From the NCBI RefSeq assembly GCF_001307105.1, contig NZ_LGYN01000001.1, positions 248,001 to 312,000 of the forward strand: DNA of 64,000 bases, in the 5' to 3' direction. This document shows, one piece after another, positions 16,481 through 25,106 of the stretch. The notes below the pieces were generated by a model. It did not search any database, was not told the DNA's origin, and saw only the letters and a program-made list of their open reading frames with translations. Source of the stretch: Bacillus australimaris. Lineage in GTDB: Bacteria > Bacillota > Bacilli > Bacillales > Bacillaceae. Position numbers and translations under genes: made by a program. The stretch's first letter is position 1. Every line of letters starts with the position of its first letter.

Positions 16481-16719
16481 TATAATACATCTGTTACTTG
16501 ATCCATATTCTCTTTGATCCAATTGACAGCTAATTCGAGCGTTGGAAATTCTTCCGTTTCAAATGTGACTTCATCCTGAAGTAGCCAAACATCCTTTTTC
16601 ACAGAATCCATTCCACCTATTGACCAGTGCAAAAGGCTATAGGGGTGATTATTATTTAAAAACGACACCCACGTTTTATTTTGTGCCGTGTTTTGTATCA
16701 CTTTTAGCTTTTGATCCAC
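16480..16719 (-). CDS. yqkC: YqkC, small conserved protein
   Basis: 79 residues, soluble, no recognised catalytic motif. Visible features are [19 protein letters not shown] and a C-terminal [15 protein letters not shown] helix. Function unknown. Length and location next to yqkB match B. subtilis YqkC. It follows yqkB by 12 bp, so the two are likely one transcript. Confidence 0.8.
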   Translation of the reverse strand: MDQKLKVIQNTAQNKTWVSFLNNNHPYSLLHWSIGGMDSVKKDVWLLQDEVTFETEEFPTLELAVNWIKENMDQVTDVL

Positions 16720-16731
16720 TACATTTCCACC

Positions 16732-17058
16732 TTACTTTACAAGTATACCCATTCTCGGGCTGAGTATTTGTTGAGGACTTTTCAACATGAGTGTGTTGGC
16801 TTTTTCATTAAAATCAATCGTCATTTCCTCATCAAAAAAGACCTTTTGTGCCGTGTGTATGTACAGCTTAAAGGGCTGATTATGCTTGATCTCTTCCCAC
16901 TCACCTGTTCTTTCACCTGTGAGCCAAATCATTGGGACACCGCTTACCGCACAGCCGCATCCATCTGAATCATAGCGAAGGAGCAGTTCTTTTGTTTCAT
17001 GCTCTGCTTGTCGTTTTGTAAGGAACGCTGCTGCTGGTTCTGTTATATGAATATACAT
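16732..17058 (-). CDS. yqkB: YqkB, HesB/IscA-like protein
   Basis: 108 residues of the iron-sulfur biogenesis (HesB/YadR) fold. The N-terminal ITEPAAAFLTKRQAEH and a central LLRYDSDGCGCAVSGVP are typical. The C-terminal CGCG-type cysteine pair of true A-type carriers is missing (the protein ends SPRMGILVK), so a classical Fe-S carrier role is doubtful. The first ATG at 17067 is part of the SD AAAGGATG; ATG at 17058 is correctly spaced and gives the B. subtilis-like length. Confidence 0.85.
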   Translation of the reverse strand: MYIHITEPAAAFLTKRQAEHETKELLLRYDSDGCGCAVSGVPMIWLTGERTGEWEEIKHNQPFKLYIHTAQKVFFDEEMTIDFNEKANTLMLKSPQQILSPRMGILVK

Positions 17059-17171
17059 GCCGAACATCCTTTTTTCGTTGATTGTTACATTGTAACATAT
17101 CCGCCATCAATTAAACATGTTCACGCCCTGTCAGTTCTCACTTCAGCATACCATGTTCTATATCATGGTTA

Positions 17172-18137
17172 TCATTTGTCTTTATACTGCTTTGACCAAT
17201 TGTACGCTTCTTGTTCAATTTCTTTAATGATGGCATCTTTTCCATTGATATAACTTGCCATATCCTCCGGATAAGCTTTTGCCAATTGACGCTTTTTATT
17301 TGCATAGGCCTTGGCACGCTCAGGTGCAGCTTTTAAATAATCACGGAACACCAAATGCCTTTTTACATCATCATGACCAGCTTCATAGGCGTGAACGTGA
17401 TGTGTTTGGTTTAAGCCGCCTTTTCTAAAAAAACGTCTTCCTTTGAGTCCGTTCTCTCCGAGCGGTTCATATCCTAGCTGACGAAATAAGTGGTTACATT
17501 CATCTAAGCCACTGATATGCTTGACCTCTAGCAAGATATCAATAATTGGCTTAGCGGCCATTCCTTTGACTGACGTACTGCCAATGTGGTGGCCATATAT
17601 CCAGTTGTCGCCAACTATCTTTTTCAGCTTGTCATGCTCATCTTGAAATTGTTCTGACCAGCTCGATTGGTATTCAATCACTTCCACCTTTCGAAGCATC
17701 GAACATTCCATCTTTGTTAACACCAGATTGTTTTCCACCTGCAAACGGCTCTTCTGTTTAAACCCTAGTTTTTCATAGAGCTTGATTGCTGGTATATTCG
17801 CTTCCGCTGTTGTGAGCTCGATTGTTTTTTGCTGCTGGATAATGGCTTGCATGAGCTCTGTTCCGATTCCTTGATGGATATGCTGAGGATGCACAGCTAA
17901 TCGGCAGAGGACAATTCGGTCCTCATGCATTTCATATGAAGCGATTCCTAACAAATGACCCTCTTTTTCAAACCCTATGAAAATCTCATCTGTTTCCATA
18001 ATATCTTTAACCGTTTCTTTTAAGGGCGGTAAATCTTGATAGCCAATTTGCTCTGCCTCCCGCTGATATGCGGCCAATTGGATATGTAATAGCTGTTTTG
18101 CTTGTTCTTTATTTTTTTGATCCAGTCTGATGATCAT
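17172..18137 (-). CDS. yqkA: YqkA, GNAT acetyltransferase fused to a GrpB (UPF0157) domain
   Basis: 321 residues in two domains. Residues 1-150 are a GNAT fold ([30 protein letters not shown]). Residues about 155-321 are a GrpB/UPF0157 nucleotidyltransferase-like domain ([43 protein letters not shown]). The same fusion occurs in B. subtilis YqkA. Function is unknown; GrpB relatives include dephospho-CoA-kinase-fused forms. The ATG overlaps the stop of the upstream GNAT gene by 4 bp, implying translational coupling. Confidence 0.88.
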   Translation of the reverse strand: MIIRLDQKNKEQAKQLLHIQLAAYQREAEQIGYQDLPPLKETVKDIMETDEIFIGFEKEGHLLGIASYEMHEDRIVLCRLAVHPQHIHQGIGTELMQAIIQQQKTIELTTAEANIPAIKLYEKLGFKQKSRLQVENNLVLTKMECSMLRKVEVIEYQSSWSEQFQDEHDKLKKIVGDNWIYGHHIGSTSVKGMAAKPIIDILLEVKHISGLDECNHLFRQLGYEPLGENGLKGRRFFRKGGLNQTHHVHAYEAGHDDVKRHLVFRDYLKAAPERAKAYANKKRQLAKAYPEDMASYINGKDAIIKEIEQEAYNWSKQYKDK

Positions 18138-18613
18138 GCTTTTGCCTCCAGTTTTTTCACAAATAGCACACGATCTTCATGAATACCATCGTAATCTGAA
18201 AAAACCGAGATGCCTTCCACTGTTTTATCTCCCTTTTCGATCTGAAAACCGAGCTTTGTATGGTAAGCAATCGAGACTTTGTTAACAGGAGCTGTGACGG
18301 CCTTAATCGTTGTTCTTCCTTCCTTTTCAGCCGCTTCATAAAACGCTTGATAGAGAATTTTGCCGATCTTTAATTTTCGGTGGTCTGGATGTACTCCAAC
18401 AAAGTGAATATATGCTTCATCTGAATGAGATTGCGATAAAAAACCGACTAAAAAGCCGATCAGTTCACCTTTTTCAACAACGACAAAACTTGTTTGCTGA
18501 AAATGTTCAAAAAATAGCTTTGGCAATTTTGCACGCAAATCTCTGCCTCCCCACCAGCTTTGGATGACGGATGTGACGGCATAAAAATCTGACGGCTTCA
18601 CTTGACGTATCAT
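18134..18613 (-). CDS. GNAT family N-acetyltransferase
   Basis: 159 residues. GNAT core with [23 protein letters not shown] (acetyl-CoA loop) and [16 protein letters not shown] near the C-terminus; the N-terminal [19 protein letters not shown] is typical of a subgroup acting on small molecules or proteins. Substrate unknown. The longest frame reaches 18664, but AAGGGGCGAGG lies just upstream of the ATG at 18613. It may correspond to B. subtilis yqjY by position. Transcribed with yqkA. Confidence 0.82.
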   Translation of the reverse strand: MIRQVKPSDFYAVTSVIQSWWGGRDLRAKLPKLFFEHFQQTSFVVVEKGELIGFLVGFLSQSHSDEAYIHFVGVHPDHRKLKIGKILYQAFYEAAEKEGRTTIKAVTAPVNKVSIAYHTKLGFQIEKGDKTVEGISVFSDYDGIHEDRVLFVKKLEAKA

Positions 18614-18665
18614 GATGGCCTCGCCCCTTTTCATTTTTGGTTTTACCGCTCTCTTTTTCACCAAA

Positions 18666-18711
18666 AATCAATTGTTTCAATAGTCTACCTGTCCAATCAA
18701 TTGTTTGTAAA
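18666..18711 (-). promoter_or_regulatory. GNAT-yqkA promoter with a 12-bp direct repeat
   Basis: Minus strand TTTACA (18706-18711), 18-base spacer, TAGACT (18682-18687). The 12 bases AATCAATTGTTT (plus strand) occur at 18666-18677 and 18695-18706, 29 bp apart, on either side of the -10. They could be operator half-sites for an unknown regulator. The rest of the gap up to 18893 is AT-rich without a visible gene. Confidence 0.45.
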
Positions 18712-18893
18712 GACACGTGTCAGCCTTTTTTCCTTTTAGCTTTGTTGGTTCTTCGGCCTTTTGCTGGCATCTCCTTTTAAATCTTCACACTTATTTCAAA
18801 AAGTTCACTTTTTGTGCGAAAGTTTCATTCTTTTTTTATGTTAAGATTAGTTCATGTAGGAAATGGAACAAAAGTTTATTGGAGATGATGATA

Positions 18894-19343
18894 TTGGTTT
18901 GGATTGTTACTTCACTTGTTGTGTTTAGTCTTTTAAAGCTGCTTGTCACTTCACTGCCTTCTGGTGTTGTTGAACGCCTTTTTAGTCGTTATGCAGTGCA
19001 TTCAAAAGTAACAAGTGATCAAACAACGATGACGTTTCAAGGACGTCCACTTGATGATCAGCAAACATCTGAAATTATTCAACATTTTAATGATGCGATC
19101 TTTATTGAACGCTATTATATTTACCCTGGTGACGAAGAACGTTTTCTTCATCCGCAGGAAGGGCCGACACCGCTTACGATGCAGACAAAGCTTGGGAAGC
19201 ATGATGTGACCCTTTATCTGTACCATTACGATGACCACGTGGATGTAGTGCGGCAGTTTACACATAAGCCTAAGAAAAAATTAACGGCCTATCGTTTGCG
19301 CTCTGAGCCACTCCAAACATCCCACAACTTAGCACACGCTTAA
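18894..19343 (+). CDS. YfmQ-like membrane-anchored protein
   Basis: 149 residues. An N-terminal membrane helix (WIVTSLVVFSLLKLLV) precedes a soluble domain with AVHSKVTSDQTTMTFQGRPL, FIERYYIYPGDEERFLHP and LYLYHYDDHVDVVRQFTH. From memory this resembles YfmQ of B. subtilis, function unknown. The longest frame starts at 18717 but the first 56 codons look non-coding. GGAG at 18881-18884 is nine bases before TTG 18894; ATG at 18885 or 18888 is too close. The start is therefore a best guess. Confidence 0.7.
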   Translation: MVWIVTSLVVFSLLKLLVTSLPSGVVERLFSRYAVHSKVTSDQTTMTFQGRPLDDQQTSEIIQHFNDAIFIERYYIYPGDEERFLHPQEGPTPLTMQTKLGKHDVTLYLYHYDDHVDVVRQFTHKPKKKLTAYRLRSEPLQTSHNLAHA

Positions 19344-19363
19344 ACATACGATTATTTTGCATC

Positions 19364-19398
19364 AAAAAAGACGAAGTGGAAAACACTTCGTCTTTTTT
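19364..19398 (+). terminator. Intrinsic terminator after the YfmQ-like gene
   Basis: Perfect 15-bp stem AAAAAAGACGAAGTG / CACTTCGTCTTTTTT with a five-base loop, ending in six T residues. Confidence 0.95.
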
Positions 19399-19470
19399 GT
19401 ATGGATTGACACTCTTCTCTTTGAATGATTTACCAGTATCAATTTTGCCTCCTGACGGTTACAATAATAC

Positions 19471-19484
19471 AGAACATACGTTCT
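19471..19484 (+). promoter_or_regulatory. LexA (DinR) SOS box in front of yqjW
   Basis: AGAACATACGTTCT, a GAAC-N4-GTTC palindrome matching the Bacillus SOS box CGAACRNRYGTTYC apart from the outer C. It lies 14 bases before the yqjW start. In B. subtilis yqjW belongs to the LexA regulon. Confidence 0.85.
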
Positions 19485-19498
19485 AAGAGGTGAAAACA

Positions 19499-20731
19499 AT
19501 GAATGAACGAGCCATTCTGCTTGTGGATATGCAGTCATTTTATGCGTCAGTCGAAAAAGTAGAGGCTCCCCACTTGAAGGATGTACCGCTCATCGTCTCA
19601 GGAGACCCCGAGCGGCGGAGCGGAGTCGTACTTGCAGCGTGCCCGCTCGCTAAAAAACGGGGCGTCCAAAATGCATCAAGATTATGGGAAGCAAAGGAGA
19701 AATGCCCTGAAGCCGTCGTTGTACGGCCACGTATGCAGCGCTACCTTGATGTTTCTGTCATGATGACAGAACTGCTTGAACAATACACAGATCTTGTCGA
19801 ACCCTATTCAATCGATGAACAATTTCTCGATATTACAGGGAGCCTGACACTACTCGGTTCTCCCCGGGAGATCGCTCAAAATATACAAACAACCATTATG
19901 AACCAGACTGGCATTTACGCACGTGTCGGCATCGGTCCTAATAAAGTGCTCGCTAAAATGGCCTGTGACCATTTTGCTAAAAAAAACACATCTGGCATCT
20001 ATGAGCTTTGTGCAGACCGGGTTGCGGCTGATTTATGGCCGCTTCCAATTGGAAAATTATTTGGCGTCGGCAGACGGATGGAGCACCATTTAAAACGAAT
20101 GGGCATCAGTACTATTGGGACGCTTGCTACTTATCCGGTAGACCGGCTAAAAAAACGCTGGGGAATTAACGGGGAGCTTCTGCAGCGAACAGCTTTAGGG
20201 CATGATCCCTCCCCGGTCACTATTCACACACATGATCAGCAAAAAGCGGTCGGGCATCATATGACCCTCCCCCATGATTATGCGGCTTTTGAGGACATCA
20301 AAGTCGCCCTTCTTGAATTAAGTGAGGAAGTGGCAAGACGTGCACGCTTTAAGCATTATGTTGGGCAAACAGTGTCTGTTGGCGTAAGAGGCGCTGATTT
20401 TTCTCACCCGACTGGATTTCATCGACAAATCAAGCTCCATTCCCCCACACAGTATGGGACAGATATTGCAGATGCAGCCATTCAGCTATGCCAGAAACAC
20501 TGGGACGGCCAGCCTATTCGCAGTGTAGGTATTACGCTCTCACAGCTGCAGCCTGACAGCCAATATCAGCTGAGTTTATTTGATCATCCTTTTAAAAAAG
20601 ACAGACTCAGCAAAGTATTTGATGCGATCCATATGAAGTATGGACCTGCTGCACTGCTGCACGCTTCGTCACTGACAAGTGCAGGGCAGGCGTATCACCG
20701 CGCCGAAAAAATTGGTGGACATTACAAATAA
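19499..20731 (+). CDS. yqjW: Y-family (UmuC-like) DNA polymerase YqjW / PolYB
   Basis: 410 residues. Catalytic motifs are LLVDMQSFYASVEK at the N-terminus and EPYSIDEQFLDITGS (the SIDE motif). The HhH and little-finger domains follow, and a C-terminal beta-clamp-binding peptide QLSLFDH. It makes error-prone lesion bypass in SOS conditions. The GTG at 19490 belongs to the SD AAGAGGTG; ATG at 19499 is correctly spaced. Followed after 15 bp by a YolD-like gene, a common partner of UmuC-type polymerases. Confidence 0.93.
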   Translation: MNERAILLVDMQSFYASVEKVEAPHLKDVPLIVSGDPERRSGVVLAACPLAKKRGVQNASRLWEAKEKCPEAVVVRPRMQRYLDVSVMMTELLEQYTDLVEPYSIDEQFLDITGSLTLLGSPREIAQNIQTTIMNQTGIYARVGIGPNKVLAKMACDHFAKKNTSGIYELCADRVAADLWPLPIGKLFGVGRRMEHHLKRMGISTIGTLATYPVDRLKKRWGINGELLQRTALGHDPSPVTIHTHDQQKAVGHHMTLPHDYAAFEDIKVALLELSEEVARRARFKHYVGQTVSVGVRGADFSHPTGFHRQIKLHSPTQYGTDIADAAIQLCQKHWDGQPIRSVGITLSQLQPDSQYQLSLFDHPFKKDRLSKVFDAIHMKYGPAALLHASSLTSAGQAYHRAEKIGGHYK

Positions 20732-20746
20732 CGGAGGCGAACAGCT

Positions 20747-21091
20747 ATGAATCCCAATAAATTAACACCCGGATACAACATCATGTGGGAATCAAGCCGA
20801 ATGATGCTGCCAGAGCACCGTGAACAGCTGCTTGCTCAAAAACGGAAGAAAAAAGAATACACCCCTCCCCCGCTGAGTACCGATCAGCTGGAGGAAATGA
20901 ATTTTTTGATCACGCAGTCGATTACCGAGGATCAAGCCATTTGCGTGACATATGCCGAAGCAGGTATGAAAGAGCAGTTTTGGGGCTGGGTGAAAACCAT
21001 TCATTATGAAACGCAGCGTATAAAAATCGTCAATGATGAAGATGTTCTCCACCTGTCCTTGCAGCAAATTGTTGCGATTGATCTTGATTGA
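20747..21091 (+). CDS. YolD-like protein
   Basis: 114 residues. N-terminal PGYNIMWESSRMMLPEHREQL is the signature of the YolD-like family; the C-terminal half (FWGWVKTIHYETQRIKIV...LSLQQIVAID) resembles an SH3-like barrel. YolD proteins occur beside UmuC-type Y-family polymerases in Bacillus and are thought to act as UmuD-like accessory factors, without proof. ATG after GGAGGCGAACAGCT. Co-transcribed with yqjW and so probably LexA-controlled. Confidence 0.88.
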   Translation: MNPNKLTPGYNIMWESSRMMLPEHREQLLAQKRKKKEYTPPPLSTDQLEEMNFLITQSITEDQAICVTYAEAGMKEQFWGWVKTIHYETQRIKIVNDEDVLHLSLQQIVAIDLD

Positions 21092-21130
21092 TGTTGCCAA
21101 TGACATCAAAGCAATCAAAATTCTTTTTTC
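21084..21130 (+). terminator. Possible terminator after the YolD-like gene
   Basis: Bulged hairpin TTGATTGATGT / ACATC-AAAG-CAATCAA followed by AATTCTTTTTTC. The first arm overlaps the last codons of the gene. The bulge makes it weaker than the other terminators here. Confidence 0.4.
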
Positions 21131-21229
21131 TAAAAAATATGACGCCTAAAAGACCCAGAGCAAAGAACATGCTCTCCAAATTTGCAAGTATTTAAGCTCC
21201 TCTACCATACGACGGATGTCTCCTCCATC

Positions 21230-21268
21230 AAATTGTGTATTTAATTCGCACAATTTTTCATGTATGAT
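21230..21268 (+). promoter_or_regulatory. Inverted repeat and -10 upstream of the MFS transporter
   Basis: AAATTGTG (21230-21237) and CACAATTT (21249-21256) form a perfect 8-bp inverted repeat with 11 bases between. It lies immediately before a TATGAT -10 (21263-21268). It is placed like an operator for a local repressor, which is not encoded next to it. Confidence 0.45.
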
Positions 21269-21300
21269 TGGAACATCTTAACACTCAGGGGAGAAACAGC

Positions 21301-22536
21301 ATGAAAAATAACTTACGTACTTTACATCCACTTAGTTGGACGATCATCATCGGCACTATATTCGGCCGAATGGCGACGTCCATGAGCATCCCTTTTTTAG
21401 CCGTTTATTTAACACAAGTCAAAGGGGCCTCAGCTTCTTCAGCTGGGCTAATCATTGCCGTCAGCTCTCTTATTGGGATCGTTGCGAGCTTTTACGGCGG
21501 CTATGTTTCTGACCGAATCGGCAGAAAGAAGGTGATGCTGCTATCCATTTTCGGCTGGTCACTTGTCTTTGTTGGCTTTGCGTTTGCAGATGCCATTTGG
21601 GTCTTCTTTCTCATGAACGCTTTAAACGGACTGTGCCGGGCACTGTTTGAACCAACGTCTAAGGCGCTCTTATCTGATGTCACCCCGTCTAGTATTCGGT
21701 TGTTTGTTTTTAATTTACGGTATACAGCCGTTAATATTGGTGTGATCTTCGGCCCGCTGCTTGGCTTATATCTCGGGTCATCGAAAACGACCTTTCCATT
21801 TCTCGTTGCTGCCTTCATTTATTTGTTATACGGATTAACGCTGGCCTGGCAATTTCAGAGGCATCCAGTGGCTGCTCCAGAAAGCACGAAACAAATCAGC
21901 GTCAAAAAAGCTCTTTCCATTATCCAAAAAGATACGGTCTTTAGCATTATTCTCATCGGTGTTACCTTATGTTCATTCGGATATTCGCATTTAAGCTCAA
22001 CACTTCCTCAATATTTATCAGCGTCACCGCTTATTGAGGATGGACCTAAACTGTTTGGATATCTTTTATCTTTAAATGCAGTCGTTGTGATTGTCATACA
22101 ATACCCGCTCATCATGATTGCCAAGCGCTACTCCACCATTTTGTCGCTGACTACTGGGAATATTATTCTTGCCGGCAGTTTGTTTGCCATTGCTTTTTCA
22201 CAGAGTCTCGGCATGCTTGCTTTCATCATTGTTGTGTTTACAATTGGGGAAGTTCTGCTGTTTGCGATGATGGATCTTTTTATAGACAATATTGCCAAGC
22301 CTGAAGTGAAGGGATCGTACTTTGGTGCGATGGGGTTTTCTCAGCTCGGCAGCGTGGTCGGACCATTTGTCGGCGGACTGTGTATTGACTATTTTGGCGC
22401 AGCCCATCCCCTCTCCATTTTTTCGGTCTTGTCGATCATTACCATCGCAGGTGTCCCGTTCTTACTCATTGGGTACTATCGCCTGAAAAAACGATCGGCG
22501 GCTGCCGTAGCTGTTAAAATAAGTGGAGGTCATTAA
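21301..22536 (+). CDS. yqjV: MFS transporter (YqjV-like)
   Basis: 411 residues with 12 predicted membrane helices. The MFS motif A GYVSDRIGRKKVM follows helix 2, and RALFEPTSKALLSDV marks the drug-efflux-like (MDR) subgroup. Substrate unknown; possibly a drug or metabolite exporter. ATG at 21301 was preferred over the frame start at 21268 because GGGGAG precedes it at seven bases and the length equals YqjV. An inverted repeat near the -10 suggests a repressor. Convergent with coaA. Confidence 0.85.
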   Translation: MKNNLRTLHPLSWTIIIGTIFGRMATSMSIPFLAVYLTQVKGASASSAGLIIAVSSLIGIVASFYGGYVSDRIGRKKVMLLSIFGWSLVFVGFAFADAIWVFFLMNALNGLCRALFEPTSKALLSDVTPSSIRLFVFNLRYTAVNIGVIFGPLLGLYLGSSKTTFPFLVAAFIYLLYGLTLAWQFQRHPVAAPESTKQISVKKALSIIQKDTVFSIILIGVTLCSFGYSHLSSTLPQYLSASPLIEDGPKLFGYLLSLNAVVVIVIQYPLIMIAKRYSTILSLTTGNIILAGSLFAIAFSQSLGMLAFIIVVFTIGEVLLFAMMDLFIDNIAKPEVKGSYFGAMGFSQLGSVVGPFVGGLCIDYFGAAHPLSIFSVLSIITIAGVPFLLIGYYRLKKRSAAAVAVKISGGH

Positions 22537-22565
22537 AAAAACCGCTCTCCTTTGAGCGGTTTTTC
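22535..22565 (+). terminator. Terminator between the MFS gene and coaA
   Basis: 12-base stem AAAAAACCGCTC / GAGCGGTTTTTC region with a T run. It begins at the MFS stop codon and ends two bases before the coaA stop, so it can serve both convergent genes. Confidence 0.9.
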
Positions 22566-22566
22566 T

Positions 22567-23526
22567 TTATACCCGGCGGATGGCGATCTCTTCCACCTTG
22601 TGCTGATCGCCTTTTTTCAAAATGAGATCAGCTCGATATTTTGTCGGTAAAATATTTTGATATAAATTAGGGCGATTCACGGTATTCCAAATCGTGCTTG
22701 CCATCTGATCTGCCTCTTCATCCGTCAAATCTTTATATTGATGAAAGAAGGATTCAGGGTCTTGGAAGGCCGTTTCCCTTAGCAAACGAAACCGTTCTTT
22801 ATACCATGATTGAATTTGCGTTTCAGCGGCGTCTACATAAATCGAAAAATCAAAGAAATCTGATACAAACACACGCGGTTCATCCTTTAGATCATCCAGC
22901 GCCGGTGATTGGAGCACATTGATTCCTTCAATAATGACAATATCAGCATCCTCTACTGTTTCATACACCCCTTCAAGCCGGTCATAGGTCAGATGCGAAT
23001 ATACCGGGGCATGTACAGTTTGTTTACCTGATTTTAATTCATTTAAAAAAGACAGCAGAGCCTTAACATCATAGCTTTCAGGGAAGCCTTTCTTTTCCAT
23101 CAGTCCTCGATCTTTTAATTCTTTTTGAGGATATAAAAAGCCATCCGTTGTCACAAGACTCACCTTCAGTCCATCTCCAAGTCTTGATAAAAGCGTTTCA
23201 ATGATACGAGCCGTTGTGCTTTTCCCGACAGCTACACTTCCAGCAATCCCAATTAAAAAAGGAATTTTGGCATGATGCGGATAGTTTAAAAAGGCATTCA
23301 CATGCTGATTTTTTTGTTTTTCTGCAAAGACATGTAATGTCAGAAAACGAATAAGTGGTATGTAAATATCTCGAACTTCTTCAAGCGATAAATAGTCATT
23401 TAATCCTTGAAGCGCTCTCGCTTCCTCTTCTGAAACAGATACCGGCATATATTCACCAAGAGCTGCCCAGGCCTCTCTCGTATGGCGCGTATATAGCGTA
23501 TTAAAATCTAATCGCGTATCACTCAA
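22567..23526 (-). CDS. coaA: Pantothenate kinase CoaA (type I)
   Basis: 319 residues. Walker A loop GIAGSVAVGKSTTAR, catalytic region SLVTTDGFLYPQ and the conserved KGFPESYDVKALL block of type I PanK. It phosphorylates pantothenate, the first committed step to CoA. TTG at 23526 gives the 319-residue length of B. subtilis CoaA. The longer frame to 23541 uses a TTG and GTG that overlap the GGTGGG SD. Divergent from a CoA-disulfide reductase gene. Confidence 0.95.
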   Translation of the reverse strand: MSDTRLDFNTLYTRHTREAWAALGEYMPVSVSEEEARALQGLNDYLSLEEVRDIYIPLIRFLTLHVFAEKQKNQHVNAFLNYPHHAKIPFLIGIAGSVAVGKSTTARIIETLLSRLGDGLKVSLVTTDGFLYPQKELKDRGLMEKKGFPESYDVKALLSFLNELKSGKQTVHAPVYSHLTYDRLEGVYETVEDADIVIIEGINVLQSPALDDLKDEPRVFVSDFFDFSIYVDAAETQIQSWYKERFRLLRETAFQDPESFFHQYKDLTDEEADQMASTIWNTVNRPNLYQNILPTKYRADLILKKGDQHKVEEIAIRRV

Positions 23527-23714
23527 AGTCTTTCCCACCAATCTTCACTAAACTCGTAACCCAAAAAGACGATAATCCGATTGTAGCTTAAAATGAAGGC
23601 GCTGTCTTTATTTTTCAACTAAAGTTTGCTTCTTTTGCGAAAAAAAGCATTAAAAAAAGGAAAATGAGGGTAAATAAGAGTATTCAGTACGATAGATAGA
23701 AGGGAGCACACCAA

Positions 23715-25043
23715 ATGAAATATGTGATGATTGGCGGAGATGCAGCAGGAATGAGCTGTGCGATGCAAATATATAGAGAGGATCCAGATGCACACATTGT
23801 CGCTTTTGAAAAAGGAGAAATTTTCTCATATGGGCAGTGCGGACTCCCCTACTTGATCGGCGGTCTCATTGATCATCACAGAAAGCTGATCGCACGCAGT
23901 GCTGAAACCTTTCGTGACAAATATGGAATTGACGCTAGATGCTTACACGAAGTGACCTCCATTGACCCAGAGCAAAAAACAGTGTCAGGTCATCATACGA
24001 AAACAAAAGAACCCTTTACAGAAAGCTATGACCGGCTCTTAATTGCGACAGGCGCAAGCCCTGTCACACTCGATTTAGACAGACAGCCATTAGAAGGCGT
24101 TCACATATTAAAAACCATTCCGCATGCGCTGTCCATTTTAGATCAATTAAAAAAGGATATCACACATGTCACCATCATCGGCGGTGGATATATTGGCTTA
24201 GAAATGGCAGAAAATTTAAAAGCGCTTGGAAAAGACGTTCATATCATTCAGCGGGGTTCAACACTTGGACCGGGCTTTGACCCTGATATGGCCACACACC
24301 TTAAAGAGGAAGCAGACGCCCAAGGCATCCACGTATCGCTTGGAGAAACGGTGCAGACATTAGAGGGACAGTCACATGTCACAGCTGTTCAAACTGACAA
24401 ACAAACCATTCAAACAGATATGGTGATCATAGCCATCGGCGTCACTCCGCAAACATCCTTTTTAGAACGTGCAGGCATCAAGAGGCTTCAAAATGGTGCC
24501 ATTGCCGTGAATGAATACATGCAAACCAATGTAAAGGACATTTATGCTGCCGGGGATTGCGCAGCGACTTATCATCGCATCAAAAAATCACTGGATTATA
24601 TTCCGCTCGGCACCACTGCGAATAAACAAGGAAGAATCGCAGGCTTTCATATGACAGGGACAAACCGGGCATTTCAAGGCGTGACCGGAACAGCAGTCAT
24701 GAAATTTATGGACGTGACAGCGGGACGAACAGGCTTATCAGAAAAAGAAGCAAAAGAAGCGGACATTCCTTTCTCCACCATCACCATTGACAGTACGGAT
24801 CATGCAGGGTATTATCCAGATGCGCAGAAAATGAAAGTCAAACTGATCTACAGAAGTGATGATAACACCTTGCTTGGTGCCCAAATCATCGGCAAAAGCG
24901 GTGTCGATAAACGGATCGATGTGATGGCAGCGGCCCTTTACCAGGAGCTGACCATCACAGACCTTGAAGATTTAGATATTAGCTATGCACCGCCTTTTAA
25001 TAGTGTATGGGACCCGCTTCAGCAAGCAGCAAGACGGATATAG
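23715..25043 (+). CDS. cdr: CoA-disulfide reductase
   Basis: 442 residues. FAD-binding N-terminus (MIGGDAAGMSCAMQI), the single-cysteine active site SYGQCGLPY (Cys42), an NAD(P)H-binding GGGYIGLEMAE, the second FAD motif IYAAGDCA and a C-terminal dimerisation domain with SYAPPFNSVWDP. This is the CoADR/NADH oxidase family; the single Cys without a CXXC fits reduction of CoA disulfide or persulfide. No such gene sits next to coaA in B. subtilis. Related Nox or Por enzymes cannot be fully excluded. Confidence 0.88.
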   Translation: MKYVMIGGDAAGMSCAMQIYREDPDAHIVAFEKGEIFSYGQCGLPYLIGGLIDHHRKLIARSAETFRDKYGIDARCLHEVTSIDPEQKTVSGHHTKTKEPFTESYDRLLIATGASPVTLDLDRQPLEGVHILKTIPHALSILDQLKKDITHVTIIGGGYIGLEMAENLKALGKDVHIIQRGSTLGPGFDPDMATHLKEEADAQGIHVSLGETVQTLEGQSHVTAVQTDKQTIQTDMVIIAIGVTPQTSFLERAGIKRLQNGAIAVNEYMQTNVKDIYAAGDCAATYHRIKKSLDYIPLGTTANKQGRIAGFHMTGTNRAFQGVTGTAVMKFMDVTAGRTGLSEKEAKEADIPFSTITIDSTDHAGYYPDAQKMKVKLIYRSDDNTLLGAQIIGKSGVDKRIDVMAAALYQELTITDLEDLDISYAPPFNSVWDPLQQAARRI

Positions 25044-25071
25044 AAAGACTGTCAAAATGAAGCCTTACATC

Positions 25072-25106
25072 AAAAAAGAAACCAGTTCATGACCGGTTTC
25101 TTTTTT
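25072..25106. terminator. Bidirectional terminator between cdr and yqjQ
   Basis: Perfect 12-bp stem AAAAAAGAAACC / GGTTTCTTTTTT, 11-base loop, between convergent genes; the yqjQ TAA overlaps its right edge. Confidence 0.93.

Noticed and set aside
17100..17171. Hairpin ATACCATG/CATGGTAT after yqkA as terminator
   Set aside because: The stem is real, but no T run follows on the minus strand.
18717..18884. Upstream extension of the YfmQ-like gene
   Set aside because: It reads through the promoter region in an atypical Phe/Ser-rich peptide without SD; the YfmQ-like domain begins only at about 18894.
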